Source: Punica granatum
Taxonomy: Eukaryota; Streptophyta; Magnoliopsida; Myrtales; Lythraceae
Length of the DNA: 64,000 bases
Direction: 5' to 3'
NCBI RefSeq assembly: GCF_007655135.1
Contig: NC_045134.1
Span: forward strand, 7,212,982 to 7,276,981
Part shown: piece after piece, positions 23,001-34,206 of the stretch
How the letters are laid out: every line of letters starts with the position of its first letter
How positions within the stretch are numbered: the stretch's first letter is position 1
Notes under the pieces: model-generated
The model's database searches: none
What the model was told of the DNA's origin: nothing
Seen by the model: only the letters and a program-made list of their open reading frames with translations
Translations under genes and position numbers: made by a program

Positions 23001-26000
23001 CAGAAAGTTTCCAGTATCTTCTCAAACAGCAATTTATCGGTGCTGAATATCTAGCAGAATTAAACTATTAATGAATGAAAATGGCCTCTCCAGAGGGATG
23101 CTATCAATGAGATACTGCGTTATGCGAGCAAGAACAGACTCCCGGAAGGCCTGAAAGAGCAAATGCTGGCACATATGCAACTCAAATTCAAGACGGCTGA
23201 ATTGCAACAGGAAGAAGTGCTTGAGGATCTACCAAAGGCTATCAGAACAAGCATCGCCCAACATCTCTTCCGTAACAGAGTCGAAAATGCCTACCTATTC
23301 AAAGGAGTCTCCGTGGATCTAATCGTCCAACTGGTAAACCATTTTCCTTCCACGTGACTCTATTTGTCTTACCATCGATAAGCATAAACTGAGCAATTTG
23401 CAGTACAAAGATTTCAAAAGTCATTATCAAATAAAATGATAATAATTAGCTTCCGTATATCACATTTGCTACTTTCCTTGCTCCATGTATATGCATTTCG
23501 GCATAAAAACTGGAGAAGCACTAACACTATCAAGCATTTGCTGCATGAACAGGTAGCAGAGATGAAAGCAGAATATTTTCCACCTAAGGTTGAAATCATC
23601 TTGCAAAATGAGATCCCAACGGATTTCTACATTATAGTGTCTGGAGCAGTGGTACGATTCCTCTTCGATTTCGTATATAGAGCCTATGCATACCAGGGAG
23701 CAAAATCTGATAGATAACTGAAATTGCAGGATATCCTAACTTACAAGAATGGGATGGAGCAGGTAAATACAAGCATCCCATGCCTCCTACTCAACGTACT
23801 TGTTTAGTTCAGAGTTCGTACTCTAGAAGAACTGAAACTTTTACCCCAACCAAAGGTAAAACAGAAGAGATAAGGGATCTGCAGAAAGCGATCTAGTCAG
23901 GAATAATCTCAGGAGAAAACCTCTGTTGCAAATTTGTAAGAGAATCAAACATCGAGTCCGTTAAGCTTTCATGCTAGGTTTATGTCAATCTGCTAGTGGC
24001 AATCTGCAAATTTATGACGGCTTAGCAACCCAGATCAAGATGACTTCAAAGAATTGCTTAAGCCGGCATGCGTAAAAGCAGTAGCCTGTAGGAGTTAAGA
24101 AGAAACCTATTCACCTATTCTTTATACTGCATCTTAATATGGTAGTATGTGGGACAAGATTGATAAACATAAATATTGAGCCACAATGAAATACAGTAGG
24201 TCTCTTTGGTGGAGTCATGTTTTTCGATCGTACATGAGGAGAATAACTAAAAAAGATGGAGACTCAAATTTTGTATCGTGAAACTAATTAACTTCTCGAT
24301 AACTGACTGCGTGCAAGTTTTGCAGCAATTGACAAAACTAGGGTCGTCGGAAATGGTGGGAGAAATTGGGGTGATTTTCAATATCCCCCAGCCTTTTACG
24401 GTAAGGACTAAAAGGCTCTCCCAAGTTGTCCGTATCAGTCATCATCATTTCAAGCAAATGGTGCAACCTCATAGCCCTGATGGAAAGAAAATCATTTGCA
24501 ACTTCATTCAGGTTCGATCACACTCTCTTGCATTTCATATCGTGCCATGTTTCGTGTAGAAGACGTGAAGCAATCCCACCAATCATAAGCCTAAGACTGC
24601 TTTAGTCGCAAGATTATGCCCATATAATCGAAAGAAAGAAAGAAATAGCTTCAAGTATAAGAAACAAGTTATTTGGTTGCTTAAAGCAAAATGTACCACA
24701 TCCGATGTAGAAATCCACCTAAATTTTCTTTCTTTACACATTTGTAACTTGGCAATATTTTTTATTCTCATTTTTATATATGTTTTGACAGTACTTGAAG
24801 GGCTTGAAACAAGAGGTGGTAGAGGAGATTGCATTCCTAACGGAAACACTGGGTGATATTGACATCGAGGTAAATCTTTTAAATGAAGCATTACTTTAAA
24901 TTTCAGCGGTTACATATATTTTTCTGATTCAGAGAAATTACAGCGCAAGCTTCCATACTAGATGTATATAACCATGTGTGATGTTTCTCACAATTCCTTT
25001 GCTCCTACAGCGTATGTTATCAAATGAAGAACAGCAGCATGACGGCAACATAAGTGGAAATGAAGATGGGAATGGTAAATCTTGTTTTCGTCTAAACTAT
25101 ACTAAGCCACTCAATGCATGGCACTTGCAAGCTTGCTGATTTGATGATAGCAGGCACAAACATGCACTGAGCTTGCTAAATGATAACCGAAGACCCAAAA
25201 AATGCCATCCTATCGCCGTACAAATCAGTTGCATGTCATAGTACTGCAAAAAGCAAATAAATTCCTCAATCAGTATGATCTGATGACTAAACTATATACA
25301 TGTAACAATAGATATCACTTCATACATCCTCAGGAAATATCGATTTACATGCATATTTTTTTCATGACATGAAGTAGTGATCTTTATATGAGACAGAAGG
25401 CACGGCAGATCTTAAAGATAATGGTTATGCTTACTAAACACCACCTCAATGATTCAGGCGGACTTCAACTATTAACTAAGCTCCTGACATTTTGCAGAAA
25501 CAAAAAACACATCAACTCCATTGTCAGACACACTTCCCATTAGGGTGATTATTCATGGACATCATCCCAATGAAAACGATATGGAAGGTGACTCTGCTGG
25601 AAAACTAATACATTTGCCTAGCTCTGTAGAAGACCTTTTGGAAATTGCAGGTACTATGCTCTGGAATGCATTTCTCCTATTACTCATCAAAAGGTTACAC
25701 AGTTTCAATGTTCTTACTAAAGCATGTTCTCAATGACCTAAGACAGATCACTACTTGGACTGATATCCTATCTACTTTTCACATAAATACAATCTATGAA
25801 ATGTTTTGATTTAAGATTAGTAGATTACACCAATGACTCATTATTCAGGCAGACCTAGATTGGTAAAATCTCAGGTAGCATATAATATAAATTACAGTAA
25901 TTACAACAATTGCAAGGACAAAATTAATCGCGCAGGTTTACACGCTGTTGTTCCAACTTCCAATGCAACCAATAATTTGTCTTTAGCATGTTGGGAAATA

Positions 26001-26245
26001 AACGAGATGAGCAAGCCATTTATGAATTCTTGATGTATTGAAGATGCAGTTTTCTGTGAATGGTGGAGTCCTTTTAGAAAATGTGGCTCCTAAAGTTATA
26101 AATCTGACATCAGCAAATTCAATTAAATCTGGTGATTGCAGAGAAGAAGTTTGGCAAAAAAGGAACTACAATTCTCATGGCTGAAGGATCCAAAGTGGAA
26201 GATTTGGATGTTTTGAGAGAGAATGATCATCTGTATATCTTTTAA
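20062..26245 (+). CDS. KAT3: Shaker-type K+ channel regulatory subunit (AtKC1/KAT3-like)
   Basis: Thirteen exons join in frame to 627 residues: 20062-20234, 20617-20832, 21696-21857, 22010-22067, 22274-22591, 23094-23333, 23553-23651, 23730-23762, 24326-24511, 24792-24869, 25011-25074, 25498-25650, 26142-26245. The start [14 protein letters not shown] and [12 protein letters not shown] are typical of AtKC1. S1-S4 follow (S4 region [15 protein letters not shown]), then the pore with TVGYGD at residues 260-265, S6 ([15 protein letters not shown]), C-linker, a cyclic-nucleotide-binding-like domain ([37 protein letters not shown]) and a KHA domain ending ENDHLYIF. AtKC1 is electrically silent alone and assembles with AKT1 or KAT1 at the plasma membrane, shifting voltage dependence and limiting K+ leak. 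Residue 259, just before the signature, is Ala where I expect Thr. A remote alternative is another inward-rectifier paralogue, but the N- and C-terminal motifs favour KC1. Confidence 0.93.
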
Positions 26246-26486
26246 ATTAAACTGAGTGTACTGAACACTAGATGATGCTTTCCAACGGCAGAAAATGAAG
26301 CAATGCATCATGGGAGAATTCCACAAACTACAATGATGCATTGACCCATGGAAAGGACAAAATGTAAGCTAGGAGCATAATTTCGAAATGTATCATACTT
26401 CTGCTGAAAACACCTGGAAACAATCGTCTAGTATTTCGTGTATTTGAAGCGAAGAAAGTGAAAGCAAAATGTGAAGCTTACATCTG

Positions 26487-27479
26487 TTAATTTCTGTTGT
26501 TGAGCATGTCTATAACGGTAAAAGCAGCCTTTTGGAATCTTTCCTTCTGTTCCTCCAGATTTCTCTTCCTCTCAAGAGCAGAGTCCCTGCATTTCTCGAT
26601 ATCTTCAATGATGCCATTGGAGCTTTGATCTATCTCACTGAACAATGTTCACAGTATAAGAAAAAATACGAGCATCAGCAGTTTTTAAAGCAACTTAAAA
26701 GTTCATACCAATGTACGAATCACAATATGCTCACAAAAATTTTGAAAAGGACTCACTTAGTCATCTTAAGCATGTTTTCCATTACTGTCTGCACCTGCTG
26801 TGACATATCTGCAGCATCACGAGAGAGTGGTCAGGTAAAGGACAATCAGAAAAACTCCATCAGAATATCACTACGATTTGGAAAGAATATAAGCATCCTT
26901 GCAATTCGAGTTCACAAGGAAATCGCATCATCTGCTCCTTAGAGTCCATCAACCATTCAGGCATTTCATGAGAATAACTTTCGGAGAAGCAGAGCTTGCA
27001 AGAACAAGTCAAGTTATGCGAGCAGATGCGGTATCTCCCGTAATAATGCATCCAGAAAGAGTAACTCCTCATGCAATCTTCACTTGATGTACGATAAACA
27101 GATCATATCGAGATTTTCATGTAATGCAGACACTATACACAGAGCAATATTCCATTGATCTCCTCACCTATCAACGCTCAATTTCCGCCTTCATTTCTCA
27201 CTGATGTGCAGAGAAGGACAAAATTCTAACAAGAATCGATCACGTTCACTTAGCACACGCCTTCAAATCAACATAAATCTCCGATCGAATTGCAGAAACC
27301 GATCGTATCCACGTTAGCGTGGACGCTCCGATCTACATCGCTACGTATTTGTGACAGATTTACGCGCAACTGTACCGAGGGAAGGAGCACGAACCGTAAA
27401 CGAGAGATGAGAGCTGCGACTCGGCCTCTAGAGGAAGGAGGAGATTCTGATCGTCGTTGCGAGATGGTGAATCCGCCAT
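26487..27479 (-). CDS. Small coiled-coil protein, function unknown
   Basis: Three exons on the minus strand (27479-27395, 26808-26757, 26637-26487) join in frame to 95 residues beginning MADSPSRNDDQNLLLPLEAE and ending FTVIDMLNNRN. Beyond residue 28 the protein is a heptad-rich helix: DMSQQVQTVMENMLKM, then NEIDQSSNGIIEDIEKCRDS and ERKRNLEEQKERFQKAA. The three exons obey GT-AG rules and keep phase, and the composition is quite unlike the flanks, so I trust the gene model. I do not recognise a named family; its size and helix content resemble small subunits of tethering or BLOC/BORC-type complexes, which is only an analogy. It is convergent with the K+ channel gene, with about 240 bp between the two stop codons. 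Confidence 0.7.
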
Positions 27480-29124
27480 TGCTGCGTCGAGTGAGTAAGG
27501 GAGCTGAGTGTACGGTAGTGGTGACCGGAGATGAAAAGGTTGGCGCGTTTTCCCACTTTATTTATATATAGGCACGACTCGAGCAGCGGCGAACTGGGAG
27601 CGGAAATTATTAAATTTGCGGTTTGCATACGTAACTCAGGTAAAGTCTCAAAATGAACCTCAAGATTTAGTTTTTTCAGTTTGACCCCTAAAGTGTGGGA
27701 AATTGTTCTAGTTCATCCATGAAAGTTAATCCGATGCTTGTATACATTTATGAAAAGTTAATCCGATGCTTGTATCCATGAAAGACATTATGAGTTGACA
27801 ATTACTAATTAATTCTTTTTCTCATAAAAATAAGAATACCTATATTTTCTCACGTTTTCATCAAATTTACCATCCTATGGCAATGCCGATTGAAAAAAAA
27901 ATGAAAGAAAACTTTTTATATGTGTCTGTTGCAAATGCCATTATATAGAGGTATTTAACGCCTCGGTATCACTACGTAAGGATTACCACTTAAAAAGCGT
28001 GATATTTTTAGATTATGATACTTAAAAAACATGATATAAATGTTAATATTATAATTGAGATTCGGTAGCATTATTAGGATAATAAATACTGAAATAAAGT
28101 TACTAAGAGCCTATTTGGGAACAGAGTGATTTTTAATTTAACTTAACTATAAACTTTTTAAAATTGAATAATAGTTTCATAATTTTTTCATTTTCAGAAA
28201 AATGCCCCAGCTTCCCTCTCTCCTCTCCATCACCGCACTGTTCATCTTCTTCCTCTCTCTCCATCACTGCACTGTTCGCCCTATGAGTATAGGGTGTAAA
28301 TGGATAGAGGAAAAGACTTCAGGGGCATAAATCGGAATTATCCCGAATTTCAGATAGGACATTGGGAAATTGTGACACATAAAACATCTGAAAAGATAAA
28401 ATAATAATATTTTCTGTGACGAATGGGACACGTGGCGGCGTCCCGTAGAGAGAAGGCTTGGCTTCTAGAGAGAGAAAGTGAGCTCCGTCCTGACTCCTGA
28501 GCAGTATATTAGAAGCTCACTGTTCCTCTGATTCTGTGAGAGACAGAGAGAAGGGAAGAAGAGTTCACAAGCTTTAGGCGAAGTCTCCAGAGAAGGCGAA
28601 AGCCGGCAGGTGAGTCTCTTCCTCTGGTTCTCCGTCGGCCGAATTCGATTGAGGTTGTGTTGTTCTTGCTCCGATTGCCTCAATTTGCTCGCCGATCGGC
28701 TGATTTTTGCCTGCATTTGCGTGTCGTTGTGTGCAACGTCTGATGATGCACATGATCGAGCGATTCGAGTGTGAGAGACTGGCGATGATGAACTTTGTGA
28801 ATTTTGATCTTCTGCGGGGCGGCCGGCCGGTTACATTGCAGCATTTGCATTTGAATTATATTTTATTTATTGTTATATTTTATTTATGGAAATTGTTGCT
28901 GTTTTCATTTTTTTTTCCTCCTTCCGGCAATTTAAATGATTTAATTCGAATTTTTACTGATTTTGTTTACTAATTCAATGACATCAATTATCTGTAATCA
29001 TAGCTGTGTGGTTTTGTTTATTGATTGTGGGGTAGAGAATGCACTAGCTGATCGATTTTTGCAGGGCTGAGCTGGTGAATCCGGGTTTTCCGAGATTCGT
29101 GAGCGTCTAATTTTTTCGAGCAAA
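27480..29124. other. Intergenic, promoter and leader of the FLZ gene
   Basis: 27.7-27.8 kb contains two copies of a roughly 35-bp unit (GTTAATCCGATGCTTGTAT) in tandem. 27.8-28.4 kb is AT-rich without genes. 28.49-28.61 kb looks like a first non-coding exon ending CGGCAG|GTGAGT at 28609, with an acceptor TTTTTGCAG at 29064, implying a 455-bp intron in the 5' UTR. Confidence 0.45.
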
Positions 29125-29145
29125 ATGCAGACTTTGCAGGTCTGA
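29125..29145 (+). promoter_or_regulatory. Short upstream ORF in the FLZ leader
   Basis: After the inferred leader intron the first ATG (29125) opens a six-codon frame MQTLQV that stops at 29143-29145, about 90 bp before the main start. A 50-nt stretch between TTTGCAG|GTCTGA and GATGCAG|GTAAAT could mimic an intron but is below normal plant intron size. If translated, the uORF may dampen initiation at the main ATG. Confidence 0.4.
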
Positions 29146-29234
29146 CTAGGCTGCTGCTTATTTGCTTGGACGTGTCTTTTTTGATGCAGGTAAATCATCC
29201 GTGGCGATCCCTCTTTCGGGACCTTGCTACGGAA

Positions 29235-30476
29235 ATGCTTATGAAAAGGACCAGGTCGGTGCATAAAGAAGTGGGTGAAACTGCGATGTCAGATTGTAGC
29301 TCGGAGTCCAATACAGAGTCTCAAACTGGAGGAAACAGTCACAAGAGCAACTCCTTTTTCAATGTTGCCAGTCTCTTCCGGGGATTGAATCCGAAGAATG
29401 CATCGTATAATGATTCAGCTAAAAGCCCAAAATCTCCGTTAGATGAAGGTTTCTTGAGGTCTCCAGGATCGACACTGCAGGATGCGCGGCAAAAGAGTTG
29501 GAATAGTAGCAAAGTGGGTTTAAGTATTGTGGACTCTCTGGATGCTGATGATGGAAAGAATGAGTTTGCTAGGGATAGGATTATACTTTCTTCGGATAGC
29601 AAAGGCATTTGTTTCGGACCAACAATGAGGCATGAACCTCCAAAGTCTTATACCGATATCAGTTCCTCTGAGGCTGCTAAACCCCCTCCCAGGAACTCTT
29701 CATTCCCTTATACCCGTACAAAATCTCCACTCCACAAGGGCAGCTCTGATGTTGTTTTTGAAATCGGAGGTGGCCCAGTAGACTCTGATTCCTCAGCTGG
29801 GAAAAGCCAGTCCTGTTCAATGGATTCCTGTGTCATGGTGAATCATCACCTGACCCAAGGAAGTCCGAAGTCGAGCAACCTTTCTTGTCCAACTGTGGCT
29901 TCAAAAGATGGATTTGTTGGGTCCCTCTCAGCAAATGGCATCGAGCTTTCTGAGGACTACACCTGTGTCATTTTGCATGGCCCTAACCCGCAGACGACTC
30001 ACATCTATGGTGACTGCATTTTAGAATGTCACCCGTCTGATGAGTTGTTGAGTGAATTTGTCAGGAAATTTGAAGAGGACATGCGAGTAAGCTCCAAAGC
30101 TCCGGCTTCCTATCCGATTATCAACTCCTTGAGCTCCTGCTACTCATGCAAGAAACCATTGGAGGAGGGCAAAGATATTTATATATACAGGTTCGACACA
30201 AATCTGTAATTTTTTTGTGTTACATTTACGGGACATGTTAGCAAGCTCTACTCTGTGATGTTCCTCACAGATACTTGCGGGCATCACTGGAAGTGGACTC
30301 GAATTCTAATGCATTGATTTCATCTTCATATTTTCTGCAGAGGTGAGAAAGCATTTTGCAGCGTGGAATGCCGATGGAATGAGATTTCGTTCGACGAGGA
30401 AACCAAAGACACTGCCCATGGCTCCGGCGATAAAGGGGGCATTTTAAAAAGAGGCTCCTTGACAATCGCCAAATAA
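29235..30476 (+). CDS. FCS-like zinc finger (FLZ, DUF581) protein
   Basis: Two exons (29235-30190 and 30341-30476) give 363 residues starting MLMKRTRSVHKEV. Most of the protein is Ser-rich and probably disordered. The C-terminus holds the FLZ domain: SCYSCKKPLEEGKDIYIYR, then GEKAFCSVECRWNEI. This shows the Cys pattern of FLZ, with the intron falling inside it as is usual. FLZ proteins bind the SnRK1 energy-sensor kinase subunits as adaptors in the nucleus and cytosol. An in-frame ATG at 29184 would add 17 residues (MQVNHPWRS..); I prefer 29235 because MLMKRTRS matches the family start. From memory the MOT1 and FLZ genes are neighbours in Arabidopsis; here they lie about 22 kb apart. Confidence 0.9.
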
Positions 30477-31211
30477 AGGCACTCTTACATATGTTCCGTA
30501 GCCACCATGACTGATGGTCGAATATGTGCCCGAGCTAGGGTTCCTTGATTGTCCGTTTTAAAGAGCTGCTTTATGTTATTGGTAGCAGCCAAGGACGGTC
30601 AACTTTTTGTATACTTTCTTCTGCCTGTTCTCTTTCGGCTTTCATGATCATGGAGGGTAATAAGGTTACCTAGATCTTAGCTTTTTTACAGAATACAGAG
30701 GATATACTGGTCTGCTGCGTTATCTCATAAGTCGCGATTGCGACATTATTGTAAATGGGTGTTAGCCGGTTTTCATGGCTCCCCGTTTCTATGGCCGGTA
30801 ATATGTATTATCCTTACCGGGTTAACTGCTCATGTATGTGGAACAAACTCGACTTGTTTTTTACTGAACATATTGTCATATACTGCAGAATATGCTTATA
30901 TAACTACTTGTTCTTGCAAATGTCTGTTGCCTGCTTTAATTGATGTCTGATTTCTGTTAAAAAATCACATTAGTAGGGATATAAGCCGAAATATCACGCC
31001 GGTAGCCGAAACATCTCTAGATTAACCCTTCGTTTGGATTGAACTGAGGGAAAGGAAAGGATTGAAGGAAAGGAGTAAGGGAAAGAAGTATTGAAGGAAA
31101 GGGAAAATGGTATTGGAGTTTTTGAAAATTCTATAGAAGCTTTCCCTCCATTGCCCTCTTCAAACAAAGCTAATGATGGCATGTCTGAGAATTTATAGAC
31201 GTCATGTCGAA
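30477..31211. other. Convergent intergenic region with a MITE-like remnant
   Basis: 3' UTR of the FLZ gene and 3' flank of the PPR gene. About 31024-31172 starts CCTTCGTTTGGATTG, is purine-rich in GGAAAGGAAAGG blocks, and ends near CAAACAAAGC, suggesting a small MITE relic. No gene is seen. Confidence 0.4.
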
Positions 31212-33629
31212 TCACCAGAATTCTTTGCAGGAACAGTTCCCGTCCTTGAATCGATGGAACCGATAGTTGTCCCGAATGACGATCTCTCTCTCGTAGGAAC
31301 GGGACACAAACTTCATGAATGAGTGACAGTCGGCGCAGATCCTGAGGTTGTTCACGACCCGAATGGGAGTCTTTCTCTCGCTCGTTATCAGCCCGAAAGC
31401 CACTGCGAGTCTCTCGCTGTGCCGATTCGTTTCTCCCGACTCCCCTCCTGATCTTTCTTCTACCTCACTCAGCGTTGAATAGATTTCCCGAGACAGGGGA
31501 TTCGAGAAGTCCTCCGATGTGAACTCGTGCACGGACCCATCTTGCTCTATCATGCTGCATCCCAGTTTCTTCCGCGTCCCAAGCTCGTGCAACTTTCTTC
31601 TGACCAATCTCATGTCATCCCATCTGCCCAATTTCGCATACACCTTGGAGAGAACCACGTGAGCTGAATCACTTGAAGGGTCCAGCTCCACGAGCCGTCT
31701 GAAAGCTAGTTCGGCAAGTTCAACATTCTGATGGCTCTCGTAGGCTCTCAAGAATGTGCTCCATATAGCAGCATCCGGTCCTAATGGCATAGAACAGATC
31801 ATCTCCAGAGCCTCTTCTAATCTCCCGACTCGGCCCAAGAGATCGACCATACACCCGAAATGCTGAACCATAGGTTCAATTCCGTACTTGCTCTCCATCT
31901 CGTTGAAGTACCTGTAGGCTTCTTCGAGCAAACCTCCATGGCTGCAAGCCGAGAGGAGGGCGACGAAAGTGATGAAATCTGGCTTTAACCCTTGGCTCAC
32001 CATCTCTGAGAAGAGTTCGACTGCTTTCAGGGCTTTGCCCTCCATGGCATACCCTGCCATCATAGCCGTCCACAATCTCACGCTCTTATTGGGTATCTCC
32101 GAGAACACCTCCTCGGCCTTCTCGGCACTCCCGCATTTCCCATACATGTCTACTAACCCTGTAGCAAGAGCGTTGTCCAATTCGATTCCATTCTTTTTCA
32201 TATGGACGTGGATCCAAATGCCATGGCTCAGGGCACCCACTTTGGCACAGGCAGAGAGCAGACACACCAGAGTGACCTTATCGGGCTCAACTTTAGAATT
32301 CTGCATCTGGTGGAACAGCTCGAACGATTCCTTGCAGTATCCGAATCGAGTGCAGCAACCGATCATAATGTTCCATGAAACCGTATCTTTCTCAGGAATC
32401 CCGTCGAAGAACTCCTTCGCCTCTTTGAATTCACCTGTCCTGCAGAATCCCTCCAGCATTGAGTTCCAAGACACTGCAGTCTTACGGGGCAAAAGCCGGA
32501 AGACACTCCTGGCATCTTCCATCCATCCCGATTTCACGTAGAAGTCTAACAGAGCATTCCCCAGAAACCCCTCAAGAGCCATCCCGAGCTTCACCAGCAA
32601 ACCGTGAATGCTTCCACCTAGCAATACGAATGGCCTGCCACATTCCACTACATGACTGCAGGCGTTAAGAGCTGTAACCAGGGCCACCTCGTCCGGCGCC
32701 ACATCTCCGAGCAGCATTTCCCGGAACACCTCAAGGCTGTTTCTGTAATCCCCCAATTGGACATATCCTGAAGCCATTGTTGTCCAGGAAATCAGGTTCT
32801 TCTCGGGCATCCGGTCGAACAGCTCCTGGGCTCCATTCATGTTACCCGATTTCACGTGCCCACCGATCAGGCTGGTCCAGAGGATCACATCGTCTCTCGA
32901 TTGCGAGTCGGGTAAGAGCTCTTGTGCTCTGTCCATTGCGCCGCACTTAATGTACATATCCACCAAGCAATTCAATAGACTCCCACTGATGTCTAGCCTC
33001 TTCTCCAAAATGAAGCGATGCAACTCCTCCCCCATTTGCAAGTCCCTCAACTTCGCAACAGCCGAGAGTAAGCTTACCATCGTGACCTCATTGGGCTCGA
33101 CTCCTTCACTTCTCATCCGCCCGAATAGCCTCATTGCCTCCCTCAACATCCCGGCCCGAACATGGCATGAGATCATCGTATTCCACGTGACCACATCCCT
33201 CCCGGGAACTTTCTGGAACAGCAGTTCTACATCCCAAACCATCCCAGCCTTCGCATATAGACCCATCAGGCAGTTCCTGAGGGACTGGTTCCCGCCCAGC
33301 CCATGCTTCAAGGCCCGCCCATGGACCTCTCTCCCGAGTCGGAGCAACAGGGATCTCGAGCACGCGTGGATCAAGAAGTGGAAGGTGGATATGTCCAGCG
33401 GCACACCGCAAGCTACAATTTCACAGTAACATTGGAGGACTTGGCTGGATGAGCCGGCCTCGAGGTGAGTCCGGAGGGATCGGTTCCAGATTGCTGTCTC
33501 GGGGTGCTTGGGCAGTCGGGTGACGCCTCGGCAGGTTGAGGAAGCATTGTTGTTTGGCTCTTCGGATGGGTTCTGCAATGAGAGGGTAGTGTACGGAATG
33601 GTGAGGGAGTAGAGAGGAGCTGCCGCCAT
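31212..33629 (-). CDS. PLS-class pentatricopeptide repeat protein with DYW-type C-terminus
   Basis: A single uninterrupted 805-residue ORF, as usual for plant PPR genes. After a Ser/Pro-rich N-terminus compatible with an organellar targeting peptide, PPR motifs run from about residue 85 to 590 (DVVTWNTMISCHVRAGMLREA, NLISWTTMASGYVQLGDY, DTVSWNIMIGCCTRFG, SVRLWTAMMAGYAMEGKA). E and E+ motifs follow. The DYW region keeps the deaminase-like zinc ligands: HSE at 737, CADCH, and CSC near the end. Such proteins act as C-to-U RNA editing factors in plastids or mitochondria. Two oddities: the usual PG-box segment between the EIYSTL helix and HSE is replaced by a short Glu/Gly/Ser stretch, and the last three residues are EFW, not DYW. 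The target transcript cannot be deduced here. Confidence 0.93.
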   Translation of the reverse strand: MAAAPLYSLTIPYTTLSLQNPSEEPNNNASSTCRGVTRLPKHPETAIWNRSLRTHLEAGSSSQVLQCYCEIVACGVPLDISTFHFLIHACSRSLLLRLGREVHGRALKHGLGGNQSLRNCLMGLYAKAGMVWDVELLFQKVPGRDVVTWNTMISCHVRAGMLREAMRLFGRMRSEGVEPNEVTMVSLLSAVAKLRDLQMGEELHRFILEKRLDISGSLLNCLVDMYIKCGAMDRAQELLPDSQSRDDVILWTSLIGGHVKSGNMNGAQELFDRMPEKNLISWTTMASGYVQLGDYRNSLEVFREMLLGDVAPDEVALVTALNACSHVVECGRPFVLLGGSIHGLLVKLGMALEGFLGNALLDFYVKSGWMEDARSVFRLLPRKTAVSWNSMLEGFCRTGEFKEAKEFFDGIPEKDTVSWNIMIGCCTRFGYCKESFELFHQMQNSKVEPDKVTLVCLLSACAKVGALSHGIWIHVHMKKNGIELDNALATGLVDMYGKCGSAEKAEEVFSEIPNKSVRLWTAMMAGYAMEGKALKAVELFSEMVSQGLKPDFITFVALLSACSHGGLLEEAYRYFNEMESKYGIEPMVQHFGCMVDLLGRVGRLEEALEMICSMPLGPDAAIWSTFLRAYESHQNVELAELAFRRLVELDPSSDSAHVVLSKVYAKLGRWDDMRLVRRKLHELGTRKKLGCSMIEQDGSVHEFTSEDFSNPLSREIYSTLSEVEERSGGESGETNRHSERLAVAFGLITSERKTPIRVVNNLRICADCHSFMKFVSRSYEREIVIRDNYRFHRFKDGNCSCKEFW

Positions 33630-34206
33630 ATCTTTAGACGCTACGAGCCGTTGGTTCCTTCTTATTAGAGGATAGTGGGGACCGTTTGGTAATGAAATAT
33701 CACCATGTCCCTTTTCCCCAAAATTTCTTATAAAGTCTTCAAATCATCCCGAAACTTTCTACAATTTTCAAACTGCCCCGATCCCTCGCAAGTTCTGGAC
33801 TTGAGTTGGTGAGTTGGCATCTGCGGCATGCATCGATCCTAGTCGGGTTGAAATAAAATAAAAAATAAAAAAAATGACTGTTGTGCATCAAACCTCGAAT
33901 TCTAACATGTGACTCACTAAATGACTTGATTGAATTGAAAACAACAAACATGAGGCATGACAGAGAAATAGGGCAAGCATCATGCTCAGCACCATCCCGC
34001 ACGATGCACATTTAACGGGATACAAAGATTGAAGAAATAAAAAGAACAGCAAAAATTAATCTGAAACACATAAGAAGAACAATCTCGAGCCTGCATTTCC
34101 GACTACTCTACTTCTGAACTTCATGCTATCAGATCCTGCATTCAAGTTAAAAGACCCTGGGCTCGGAGAAAGAGTTCCATGACTGATCACGGCTGGTACA
34201 TCATCT
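33630..34206. other. Promoter side of the PPR gene, 3' flank of the CHY/RING gene
   Basis: About 580 bp with no gene. The part next to 34206 should be the 3' UTR of the CHY/RING gene on the minus strand. Confidence 0.4.

Noticed and set aside
29146..29190. Intron joining the uORF to VNHPWRS in the FLZ gene
   Set aside because: It would be only about 50 nt, shorter than plant introns normally spliced.
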